Below are positions 56,794-64,000 of a stretch of DNA of 64,000 nt, one piece after another. The DNA is taken from the NCBI RefSeq assembly GCF_036231965.1, contig NZ_CP109499.1, forward strand, positions 7,626,001 to 7,690,000, in the 5' to 3' direction. The notes under the pieces were generated by a model. That model was not told the DNA's origin and did no database searches. It was given only the letters and a program-made list of their open reading frames with translations. Source of the stretch: Streptomyces sp. NBC_01428 (GTDB taxonomy: Bacteria > Actinomycetota > Actinomycetes > Streptomycetales > Streptomycetaceae). The translations under genes were made by a program, and so were the position numbers. The first letter of the stretch is position 1. Each line of letters starts with the position of its first letter.

Positions 56794-59700
56794 ATGAGGC
56801 TGCACCGCCTGGACATCACCGCCTTCGGCCCCTTCGGCGGCACCCAGCGGGTCGACTTCGACGAGCTGTCCGCCGCCGGACTCTTCCTGCTGCACGGCCC
56901 GACGGGCGCCGGCAAGACCTCCGTCCTCGACGCCGTCTGCTTCGCGCTGTACGGCGCGGTCCCCGGCGCCCGGCAGAGCGGTCAGGGCCTCGGCCTGCGC
57001 AGCGACCACGCGGCCCCCGCCACCCGCACCGAGGTCCGCCTCGAACTCACCGTCGCCGGAAGGCGCCTGGAGGTCACCCGGCAACCGCCCTGGGCGCGCC
57101 CCAAGAAGCGCGGCACCGGCACCACGACCGAGAAGGCGCAGAGCTGGCTGCGCGCCTACGACTCCGCCGCCGGCGCGTGGACGGACCTCAGCCGCTCCCA
57201 CCAGGAGATCGGCGAGGAGATCACCCAACTGCTCGGCATGAGCCGTGAGCAGTTCTGCCAGGTCGTGCTGCTGCCCCAGGGAGACTTCGCGCGTTTCCTG
57301 CGCGCCGACGCCGAGGCCCGCGGCAAGCTGCTCGGCCGGCTCTTCGACACCCACCGGTTCGCGGAGGTGGAGAAGCGCCTCGCCGAGCGGCGCCGGGCCA
57401 CCGAGGCCGAGGTGCGGTCCGGAGACGCCGCGCTGCTCGCCGACGCGCACCGCATGCACCAGGAGGCGGGGGACATCACCGAGGTTCCGTTCCCCGACCT
57501 GGACCCGGGGGATCCGGGTCTCGCCGAGTCCGTGCTCGCCTGGGCGGCGGTGGCCCGCAGCACCGCGCGCGAGCGGTCGACCATCGCCCACTGCGCGCGC
57601 CGGGCCGCCGAGTCGGCGCAGGCGGAGGCGGACCGTGCACTGGACGAGGTACGTGAAGTGGACCGGCTGCAGCGCCGGTTCACCGAAGCACGGGAGCGGG
57701 CCGCGCGCCTGGAGGACCGCGCCGACGCCCACCGCGACGCCCGGACGCGGATGGAGCGCGCCCGCAAGGCAGAGGCCGTCGCTCCCGCGCTCGACCTGCG
57801 CGAGGCGGCCGAGGCCGAGCACCGGCGGGCGGCCGACGCGGAGACCCGCGCGCGGGCGGAGCTGCCGGAGACGTTCGCCGGGGCCGGAGCCCCGGGGCTG
57901 GCCGCCGCCGCACGCAAGGCCGCCGAGGAGCTCGGCGGCCTCGCGTCGGCACGCCGCGCCGAGCGCCGCCTCACCGAGCTCGGCACGGAGCGCGCCGCTC
58001 TGGACCGCCAGGAGCGGGCCGACGAGGACGTCCTCCAGGACACCGAGAGCTGGCTGGCCGACTGGGAGAACCTGCGCGCGGACATCGAGGCGCGGATCGA
58101 GGCCGCGCAGGACGCCGCCTCCCGCGCGGAACAGCTCGGCGTGCAGCGCGACCCCGCGATCAAGCGGCTCGGTGCGGCCCGCGAGCGCGACGCGTTCGCC
58201 CGGGACACCGAGGACGCCCACGAGCGGACCCTCACCGCGCGCGAGACGGCCACCGAGGCCCGCACCCGGTGGCTCGACCTGAAGGAGCAGCGCCTCCAGG
58301 GCATCGCCGCCGAACTTGCGGCCGGCCTCGTCGACGGAGAGGCCTGCGCCGTCTGCGGCGCCACCGAACACCCCGCCCCCGCGCGGAAGATCGCCGGACA
58401 CGTCGACCGCGAGACGGAGGAGCGTGCCCTCGCCGCCTACCAGCGCGCCGACGAGGAGCGGGCCGAGGCGGAGCGGCGCCTCGGTGTCGTCCGCGAGGCC
58501 CTGGCCGCCGCCACGGCCGAGGCCGGAGACGCACCGACCGGGCAACTCGCCGAAGAGGCAGAGGAACTGGAGCGGCTCCTCGACCAGGCACGCGGAGCGG
58601 CCTCCGGGCTGCACGCGGCTCGCGAGGCGCGCGAACAGGCCGAGCGGGAACACCGGCAGCGGCTGGCCTCCCAGCAGGAAGCCTCCCGCCGGGTCGCCTC
58701 ACGCGCCTCGCTCAGGGACGCCCTCGACCGCGAGAAGGCCGCACTGGAAGAGGAGTTGGAGCAGGCGCGCGCTGCCGCCGTGAGCGTGACCGTGCGGGCC
58801 GCCCAGCTGGAGCGGCAGGCCGCGCTCCTCACCGAGGCGGCGGACTGCGCCCGCGCGTTCGAGGACACCGCGCAGCGCCTGAAGGACGCCGACGCGCGAC
58901 TCGCCGACGCCGCCTTCCGCGCCGGGTTCGAGACCCCCCGGGCCGCAGCCGACGCGCTGCTCGACGACGAGGCCCACCGCGATCTCCAACGGCGGCTCGA
59001 CGCGTGGCAGTTCGAGGAGTCCGCGGTCCGTGCCGTGCTCGCCGAGGCCGACACGGCGGACGCCGCCCGCCGCCCGCCGGCGGAGCTGCCCGCCGCCGAG
59101 CGGGCCGCCGAAGCCGCCGACCGGCGCCTGCGGGAGGCCGCCTCGACGCAGGACGCGGCGGCTCGCCGCTGCACGGAGCTGGACGGCCTCTCCGCCCGGG
59201 CCGTCAGGGGAGTGGTCCGGCTCGCCCCGCTGCGCGCGGAGTACGACCGGGTGGCCGGGCTGGCCGGTCTCGCCGCGGGCACGTCGGCGGACAACGAACG
59301 CAGGATGCGCCTGGAGTCGTACGTCCTCGCCGCCCGCCTGGAGCAGGTCGCCGCCGCCGCGACCGTACGGCTGCAGCGCATGTCCTCCGGGCGCTACACC
59401 CTGGTGCACTCCGACGACCGCGCCGGCCGGGGCCGCAGCGGGCTCGGGCTGCACGTCGTGGACGCGTGGACCGGACGCGAGCGCGACACGGCGACCCTGT
59501 CGGGCGGCGAGACGTTCTTCGCCTCCCTCGCCCTCGCCCTCGGTCTCGCGGACGTCGTGACCGACGAGGCCGGCGGGGTCCGGCTCGACACGCTCTTCAT
59601 CGACGAGGGCTTCGGCAGCCTCGACGACCAGACCCTCGACGAGGTCCTCGACGTCCTCGACTCGCTGCGCGAGCGCGACCGCAGCGTCGGCATCGTCAGC

Positions 59701-59796
59701 CATGTCGCCGACCTGCGCCGTCGCATCCACGCCCAGCTGGAAGTGGTGAAGGGGAGGACGGGGTCGGTCGTGCGGCAGCGGGGCGGCGAGGGGTGA
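56794..59796 (+). CDS. sbcC: exonuclease subunit SbcC (SMC-like ATPase)
   Basis: The 1000-residue protein is the Rad50-type partner of SbcD. The Walker A GPTGAGKTSVLDA is near residue 34, long coiled-coil segments rich in Glu, Arg and Ala flank a zinc-hook CAVC at 518-521, and the C-terminal lobe has the ABC signature TLSGGETFF near residue 900 and Walker B LDTLFIDEGFGS. The length and the central hook agree with the family. The ATG is preceded by GAGAGGA. The Lrp gene converges on its end. Confidence 0.95.
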   Translation: MRLHRLDITAFGPFGGTQRVDFDELSAAGLFLLHGPTGAGKTSVLDAVCFALYGAVPGARQSGQGLGLRSDHAAPATRTEVRLELTVAGRRLEVTRQPPWARPKKRGTGTTTEKAQSWLRAYDSAAGAWTDLSRSHQEIGEEITQLLGMSREQFCQVVLLPQGDFARFLRADAEARGKLLGRLFDTHRFAEVEKRLAERRRATEAEVRSGDAALLADAHRMHQEAGDITEVPFPDLDPGDPGLAESVLAWAAVARSTARERSTIAHCARRAAESAQAEADRALDEVREVDRLQRRFTEARERAARLEDRADAHRDARTRMERARKAEAVAPALDLREAAEAEHRRAADAETRARAELPETFAGAGAPGLAAAARKAAEELGGLASARRAERRLTELGTERAALDRQERADEDVLQDTESWLADWENLRADIEARIEAAQDAASRAEQLGVQRDPAIKRLGAARERDAFARDTEDAHERTLTARETATEARTRWLDLKEQRLQGIAAELAAGLVDGEACAVCGATEHPAPARKIAGHVDRETEERALAAYQRADEERAEAERRLGVVREALAAATAEAGDAPTGQLAEEAEELERLLDQARGAASGLHAAREAREQAEREHRQRLASQQEASRRVASRASLRDALDREKAALEEELEQARAAAVSVTVRAAQLERQAALLTEAADCARAFEDTAQRLKDADARLADAAFRAGFETPRAAADALLDDEAHRDLQRRLDAWQFEESAVRAVLAEADTADAARRPPAELPAAERAAEAADRRLREAASTQDAAARRCTELDGLSARAVRGVVRLAPLRAEYDRVAGLAGLAAGTSADNERRMRLESYVLAARLEQVAAAATVRLQRMSSGRYTLVHSDDRAGRGRSGLGLHVVDAWTGRERDTATLSGGETFFASLALALGLADVVTDEAGGVRLDTLFIDEGFGSLDDQTLDEVLDVLDSLRERDRSVGIVSHVADLRRRIHAQLEVVKGRTGSVVRQRGGEG

Positions 59797-59955
59797 GCGG
59801 GGCGCTCACCGGGCCGTGAGGCCGGCGACGCCGGGCGGGACCTCCAGCGGGCGGCGCCGAGGCTGACACCTGCCTGCCGTCCCGGCGCCTTTCCACGCCC
59901 GTTCGCGTCAGCGGCCGACCCGGCCGACCCGGCCGTCGCGTCCACCGCGTCGGCG

Positions 59956-60402
59956 TCAGTGGCCCAGCGGGCGGCGGGGCAGCGGCGAGGAGTAGACGAC
60001 GCTCGTCGTCACCGAGCCCAGCGTGCCGATCTTGCCCGCCACCGTCTCCAGGTGGGTCATCGAACGCGCCGCGACCTTGATGACGAAGCAGTCGTCGCCG
60101 GTCACGTGATGGGCCTCGAGAATCTCGGGCGTCGCCTCGACGAGGTCGTGGAACGGCTTGTAGTTGCCGTTCGGATACCGGAGCCGCACGAAGGCGAGGA
60201 TCGGCATCCCCAGACTCTCCGGCGCGACGACGGCCGCGTACCCCTGGATGACGCCCGCCTCCTCCAGGCGCCGCACCCGCTCGGTGACGGCGCTCGCGGA
60301 CATGGAGACGGCACGGGCCAGGTCGGCGAAGCTGGCTCGGCCCTCCCGCTGGAGGACGTCGAGGATGCGCCAGTCGGTGGCGTCCGGGGAATACGCGGTC
60401 AC
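59956..60402 (-). CDS. Lrp/AsnC family transcriptional regulator
   Basis: From GTG 60402 the product has 148 residues. The N-terminal HTH is clear (DWRILDVLQREGRASFADLARAVSMSASAVTERVRRLEEAGVIQGY), followed by the RAM ligand domain (AFVRLRYPNGNYKPFHDLVE...HHVTGDDCFVIKVAARSMTHLE). It is divergent to a rhodanese gene and may control it in response to an amino acid, perhaps one containing sulfur. The ligand is inferred only. Confidence 0.9.
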   Translation of the reverse strand: MTAYSPDATDWRILDVLQREGRASFADLARAVSMSASAVTERVRRLEEAGVIQGYAAVVAPESLGMPILAFVRLRYPNGNYKPFHDLVEATPEILEAHHVTGDDCFVIKVAARSMTHLETVAGKIGTLGSVTTSVVYSSPLPRRPLGH

Positions 60403-60583
60403 TGTTGATGCATACCAGCCGAATCCCCGGCGGATCAAGAGCGATGCCGTGGATCGTCGCTTCAGGACGGCGATCGACGACCGTAGATTTCTGGTCAGGA
60501 AGTCCCGCGGGACCGGTGCGGCACACGTACCGGGGTGGCGACGGCGGCACCGGGCCGGCGGGACACGGGTGGAAGGCCAGACC

Positions 60584-61105
60584 ATGACTGTCACCACTGC
60601 CGGCACGGCAACCGAGACCGCTGCGACTCCGGAGGCCACACCGGCGAACCCCGTTCTGCGGGTCGCGCCCGCCTCGCCGGCCGTCGCGGCGGCCTACTTC
60701 GGGGCGAGCCTCGCCTTCCACGCGGACGTGTCCGACGTGGCGGCGGCCCTCTCCGCCGGCGGGGACCCCGGATTCGTCGTTCTCGACTCCCGCTCCACCG
60801 CGTCCTGGGACCAGGGACACGTTCCCGGCGCGGTCCACCTGCCGACCGCTCTCATCCCCGAGCAGGCCGGGCACCTGCTCGACCGGTCGGTGCCCGTCGT
60901 CACGTACTGCTGGGGCCCCGGCTGCAACGGCGGAACCCGTGCGGCGCTCGCCCTCGCCGAACTGGGCTACCAGGTCAAGGAGATGCTCGGTGGCTTCGAG
61001 TACTGGGCGCGCGAGGGCTTCGAGTTCGAGACCTGGCAGGGGCGGGAGCGCCGCGCCGCCGACCCGTTGACATCACCCGTGGACACGGACGACTGCGGTT
61101 GCTGA
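60584..61105 (+). CDS. single-domain rhodanese-like protein
   Basis: The 173-residue protein begins at ATG 60584. After a Thr/Ala-rich N-terminal 30 residues, the rhodanese fold is visible: FVVLDSRSTASWDQGHVPGAVHLPTALIP, and the active-site loop VVTYCWGPGCNGGTRAALAL with the persulfide Cys. The C-terminus ends DDCGC, an extra Cys pair. Sulfur transfer is likely; the acceptor is unknown. TTCAGG-N17-TAGATT (60461-60489) is a possible promoter. It diverges from the Lrp gene. Confidence 0.9.
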   Translation: MTVTTAGTATETAATPEATPANPVLRVAPASPAVAAAYFGASLAFHADVSDVAAALSAGGDPGFVVLDSRSTASWDQGHVPGAVHLPTALIPEQAGHLLDRSVPVVTYCWGPGCNGGTRAALALAELGYQVKEMLGGFEYWAREGFEFETWQGRERRAADPLTSPVDTDDCGC

Positions 61106-61225
61106 GTGTCCCAACAAGGGCCTGAGGGGCGCCAATTGGACGTTCAAGGCATCACCGGCGCGGTACCGGGCGGCTTCGGGGCGCCTGCCGAACGGATGCC
61201 GGCGGGCGCCGTGTAGCTTCTGCCC

Positions 61226-61741
61226 ATGGTCAGATACGCGGAGCCCGGTGCGGTCGAGTGGGTGGAGTCGGGCGGCGGGCCGCTCATAGCGATCCCGGAA
61301 GCGGTCCTGCCGTTCTGGTCGGGGGCGGACGGCGACGAGATGTCCTCCGACTACGACCGGGCCTGCGATGTCGAGGGCTTCATCGGGCTCGTACCCGTCG
61401 GCGACTCCAGAGCCCTGGTCCTCGGCGACGAACCCGCCTCGACCTCCTACCTCCCCGAGCACGGCGTCTTCGTACGGTGGAGCGCCGCCGAGTCCGAGGA
61501 CGAACTCCTCGCCGTCGTCCCGGCGGCCCTCGCGACGGCCGTGTGGGATCCGGAGGTGCAGTGGAACGTGCCCGGCCCCGTCGTCCTCTTCGACGCCGCG
61601 TGGCCCGGCCCGGCCTCCGAGCGCACCGACCACCTGAAGGTGGCCCTCGCGCCGGGCCGGTACGGGGTCCGCGCGGCCCATGTCGAGCCGGGCCCCGAGA
61701 CATGGGTGGGGCTCGTCCAGCTGCGTCGGCTCGCGCACTGA
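61226..61741 (+). CDS. Imm21 family immunity protein
   Basis: The 171-residue product starts at ATG 61226, 6 nt after TAGCTT (61214-61219), so it is probably leaderless. It matches the Imm21 family: VEWVESGGGPLIAIPEAVLPFW, GFIGLVPVGDSRALVLGDEPAST, and VALAPGRYGVRAAHVEPGPETWVGLVQL. Imm21 proteins protect against polymorphic toxins. No toxin gene is adjacent in this window, so it is an orphan immunity gene here. A stem-loop follows before the convergent DUF885 gene. Confidence 0.88.
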   Translation: MVRYAEPGAVEWVESGGGPLIAIPEAVLPFWSGADGDEMSSDYDRACDVEGFIGLVPVGDSRALVLGDEPASTSYLPEHGVFVRWSAAESEDELLAVVPAALATAVWDPEVQWNVPGPVVLFDAAWPGPASERTDHLKVALAPGRYGVRAAHVEPGPETWVGLVQLRRLAH

Positions 61742-61747
61742 CGCGTG

Positions 61748-61784
61748 GTGCGGAGCGGCCCTCGCCGGCAGGGCCGCCCCGCAC
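61748..61784. terminator. stem-loop between convergent genes
   Basis: GTGCGG (61748-61753) with CCGCAC (61779-61784) and CGGCCCT (61756-61762) with AGGGCCG (61770-61776) form a 13-pair stem with a 2x2 internal loop. It probably ends both converging genes. Confidence 0.75.
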
Positions 61785-61791
61785 GCCGCGG

Positions 61792-63483
61792 TCAGAGCCG
61801 GGACAGCTCCTCCACCAGATCGTCCAGTCCGAGCGACCCCAGCGACAGGGCGGCCATGTGCCACGCCTTGGCGTCGAAGGCGTCACCGTGGCGCCGCTTC
61901 GCGTTCTCGCGGCCCAACAGCCAGGCGCGCTCGCCGATCTTGTAGCCGATGGCCTGCCCGGGCATCGTGAGGTAGCGGGTCAGCTCGCTCTCCACGAAGT
62001 CCGAGGGACGACTGCTGTGCGCACCGAAGAACTCCTGCGCCAGGTCCGGCGTCCAGCGCTCGCCCGGGTGGAACGGCGCGTCGGCCGGGATCTCCAGCCC
62101 CAGGTGCATCCCGATGTCGATGATCACGCGGGCGGCCCGCATCATCTGCGCGTCGAGGTAGCCGAGCCGCTGCTCCGCGTCCGTGAGGAACCCCAGTTCG
62201 TCCATCAGGCGCTCCGCGTACAGCGCCCAGCCCTCGCAGTTGGCGCTGACCCGGCCGACGCCGGACTGGTAGCGGGACAGGTCATCGACCACGTGCACCC
62301 ACTGGGCGAGCTGCAGGTGATGGCCGGGCACGCCCTCGTGGTACCAGGTCGACACGAGATCGTAGACCGGGAAGCGGGTCGCGCCCATCGTGGGCAGCCA
62401 GGTGCGGCCCGGGCGCGAGAAGTCCTGCGAGGGGGCCGTGTAGTAGGGGGCGGCGGCGCTGCCGGGCGGGGCGATGCGCGACTCCACCCGCTTGACCTGC
62501 TCGGCCAGTTCGAAGTGGGTGCCGTCCAGGGCCGTGATCGCCTCGTCCATCAGCCCCTGGAGCCAGGCCTGGACCTCGTCGACGCCCTCGATGTGCCGGC
62601 CGTGCTCGTCGAGGTGCGCGAGCGCCACCCACGGGGTCGACGCGCCGGGCAGGATCTTCTCGGCCTCCGTCCTCATCTCGGCGAGCAGCCGGTGGTACTC
62701 GGCCCAGCCGTACGCGTACGCCTCGTCCAGGTCGAGATCCGTGCCGTTGAAGTAGCGCGCGAGCCGCGCGTACCGTTCGCGGCCCACCGTCTCGGACCCG
62801 CCCTCGATCGTCGGCGCGTACACGTCGCGCATCCAGTCCCGCAGGGAGAGCAGCGCCTCCGTCGCGGTCCGCGCCGCCGTGTCCAGCTCCTCGCGCAGCG
62901 ACGCCGGGCCCGCCGAGACGAAGTCCTCGAACCAGCCGCGCCCCTGCCCGTCCGTGTCCGACCACTCGGTGAGCTGCTCGATGAACGTGGCGGCCGGGCG
63001 CGGGGCGGCGTACAGCTTGCGGTCCAGGCCGAGGGCGAGCGACTCGCGGTAGCCGGTGAGCGCGGCCGGTACCGCCCGCAGCCGCTGGGCGACGGTGGCC
63101 CAGTCCTCGTCCGTCCCGGTCGGCGTCAGCGTGAAGACCTGCCGCACCGAATGCACCGGGGTGTGCAGGTTGCCGACCGCCCGCAGGCCCTCGCCGGCGT
63201 CGTGGACCGCGAGTTCGGCGGTGAGCCGCTCCCGCAGGAGTCGGCCGCAGCGGCGCTCGATGTCACGCTCCGCTCCGGGCTGCCGCTCGGCCTCGTCGAG
63301 CCGGGCGAGCGTGACGCGCGCCAGTTCGGCGACGGCCTCCTGGCCGGCGGGCGAGGTGTCGGGGAGCCTGCCGTAGCTCTCCGGAACCCCGAGATAGGTA
63401 CCGAGGACCGGATCGAGGGCGGTGAGCTCGTCGACGTACGCGTCGGCGACCTCGCGGGGCAGCGGCTTCTTCGTCTGTGACAT
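61792..63483 (-). CDS. DUF885 family zinc-metallopeptidase-like protein
   Basis: The 563-residue protein has the DUF885 layout: an N-terminal helical region and a zinc-type motif YHEGVPGHHLQLAQW in the second half, followed by SANCEGWALYAERLMDELG with the third ligand Glu region. HEGVPGHH resembles the HExxH gluzincin motif. Members are probably peptidases of cytosolic or secreted type; there is no signal peptide here. It converges on the Imm21 gene and is followed upstream by an Lrp-type gene. Confidence 0.9.
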   Translation of the reverse strand: MSQTKKPLPREVADAYVDELTALDPVLGTYLGVPESYGRLPDTSPAGQEAVAELARVTLARLDEAERQPGAERDIERRCGRLLRERLTAELAVHDAGEGLRAVGNLHTPVHSVRQVFTLTPTGTDEDWATVAQRLRAVPAALTGYRESLALGLDRKLYAAPRPAATFIEQLTEWSDTDGQGRGWFEDFVSAGPASLREELDTAARTATEALLSLRDWMRDVYAPTIEGGSETVGRERYARLARYFNGTDLDLDEAYAYGWAEYHRLLAEMRTEAEKILPGASTPWVALAHLDEHGRHIEGVDEVQAWLQGLMDEAITALDGTHFELAEQVKRVESRIAPPGSAAAPYYTAPSQDFSRPGRTWLPTMGATRFPVYDLVSTWYHEGVPGHHLQLAQWVHVVDDLSRYQSGVGRVSANCEGWALYAERLMDELGFLTDAEQRLGYLDAQMMRAARVIIDIGMHLGLEIPADAPFHPGERWTPDLAQEFFGAHSSRPSDFVESELTRYLTMPGQAIGYKIGERAWLLGRENAKRRHGDAFDAKAWHMAALSLGSLGLDDLVEELSRL

Positions 63484-63546
63484 GCGGCCATCCTCGTACG
63501 GGGACGGCCGCCGCGTCAGCCCCGGTCCGCCGGTCCGGTCACCGCA

Positions 63547-64000
63547 TCAACCGGATTTCGCCGCCGGTGACGACCCTGCCGGGGCCGGGGGCAGCAGCGG
63601 TCCGCAGTCCCACTGCTGGAAGATCAACCGCGTCTCGACGCGAGCCACTTCGCGTTGGGAGGTGAACTCGTCGAGCACCAGCCGCTGAAGATCCGCCATG
63701 TCCGCGACCGCGACGTGGATGAGGTAGTCGTCCGGGCCGGTGAGGTGGAAGACGGTCCGGGACTCCGGCAGCAGCCTGATCCGGTCCACGAACGGGCCCA
63801 CCAACTCCCGCCGGTGCGGCCGGACCTGCACGGACAGCAGGGCTTCGAGACCCCGCCCCAGCTTCGCCGGGTCCAGCCGCAGCTGATGGCCGAGAATGAC
63901 CCCCGCCCGCCGCAGCCGCGTCACGCGGTCCAGACAGGTCGAGGGCGCGACACCCACCTGTGCCGCGAGATCCCGGTACGTCGTCCGGGCGTCGTTCTGC
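63547..64000 (-). CDS. Lrp/AsnC family regulator, N-terminus beyond window
   Basis: The frame runs past the window end on the upstream side, so the N-terminus is missing. The visible part includes the end of the HTH (TYRDLAAQVGVAPSTCLDRVTRLRRAGVI) and the RAM domain (FVDRIRLLPESRTVFHLTGPDDYLIHVAVADMADLQRLVLDEF). It is a second Lrp-type regulator next to the DUF885 gene on the same strand. The ligand is unknown. Confidence 0.88.
   Translation of the reverse strand, partial: QNDARTTYRDLAAQVGVAPSTCLDRVTRLRRAGVILGHQLRLDPAKLGRGLEALLSVQVRPHRRELVGPFVDRIRLLPESRTVFHLTGPDDYLIHVAVADMADLQRLVLDEFTSQREVARVETRLIFQQWDCGPLLPPAPAGSSPAAKSG

Noticed and set aside
61258..63480. Open frame of 740 codons opposite the DUF885 gene
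   Set aside because: The minus frame carries the HEGVPGHH metal motif and family length; the plus frame has no domain.

Overview
The window is 64 kb of high-GC DNA with strong third-position GC bias and frequent GTG/TTG starts. Its gene families are typical of actinobacteria: an EF-Tu3-type second elongation factor, a HipA_2/DUF3037 pair, a Tat-exported GH3 glucosidase and a TTA-containing gene. This is most consistent with a Streptomyces chromosome (or a close relative such as Kitasatospora), outside any large biosynthetic cluster. From memory and not checked, the order fabG - SDR - solute-binding protein - ung followed further along by tuf3 resembles the SCO13xx region of S. coelicolor. I saw no rRNA, tRNA, IS element, prophage or CRISPR array. 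Genes are short transcription units, often divergent pairs of regulator and target.

Layout. 1-6.4 kb: a truncated SBP-VWA surface protein, a CPBP protease, a PhzF-like protein, a small hypothetical gene between two GC-rich heptamer arrays, a SMI1/KNR4-like gene broken by an in-frame amber codon, a PadR regulator and an SRPBCC protein. 6.6-16.7 kb: a Clp N-domain protein, three EamA exporters (one behind a candidate leader-peptide attenuator), a MocR/PPOX divergent pair, a LysR/EamA divergent pair, an F420/FMN split-barrel protein, an isochorismatase-fold protein with an altered catalytic triad, a Rieske lipoprotein and a HipA_2-DUF3037 operon. 16.7-28.3 kb: fabG and a second SDR, an orphan oligopeptide-binding lipoprotein, ung, small proteins, a Gfo/Idh/MocA oxidoreductase overlapping lnt tail to tail, an NTF2-like protein, another SDR, a 59-aa protein with the only TTA codon seen in a gene, and uppP. 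28.5-39.6 kb: HxlR regulator diverging from a thiolase, TVP38 membrane protein, AlkD-like repair protein, tuf3, spermidine-synthase-like protein, MFS exporter, a one-TM protein with a QPGYQQP tail, a hot-dog thioesterase, and an SDR/TetR pair with three operators. 39.9-54.7 kb: GH3 beta-glucosidase, DedA protein, two left-handed beta-helix proteins, an EamA/XRE-cupin pair, a YbaK editing protein, a CDF metal exporter/ArsR pair, a PiT-small membrane protein-PPK2 phosphate operon, hydrolase, GNAT, CoA-binding protein, a degenerate CysRS/MshC-like protein and a SixA phosphatase. 54.8-64 kb: YigZ, sbcD-sbcC, Lrp/AsnC with a divergent rhodanese, Imm21, a DUF885 protein and a second Lrp regulator cut by the window end.

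Themes. Regulation is unusually legible: about seventeen genes start 6-7 nt after a TANNNT-like hexamer and look leaderless, and many divergent intergenic regions carry clear inverted repeats. Functional groupings include phosphate uptake and polyphosphate use (PiT, PPK2, candidate PHO box), lipid and acyl-CoA metabolism (fabG, SDRs, thiolase, thioesterase), envelope maintenance (lnt, uppP, DedA, TVP38), genome maintenance (ung, AlkD-like, SbcCD) and translation quality or stress (EF-Tu3, YbaK, degenerate CysRS-like protein). The items I consider most worth pursuing are the leader-peptide attenuator at 8.2 kb, the cysteine-free EF-Tu3, the TTA-bearing small protein, the degenerate CysRS/MshC-like gene and the phosphate operon with its repeat array.
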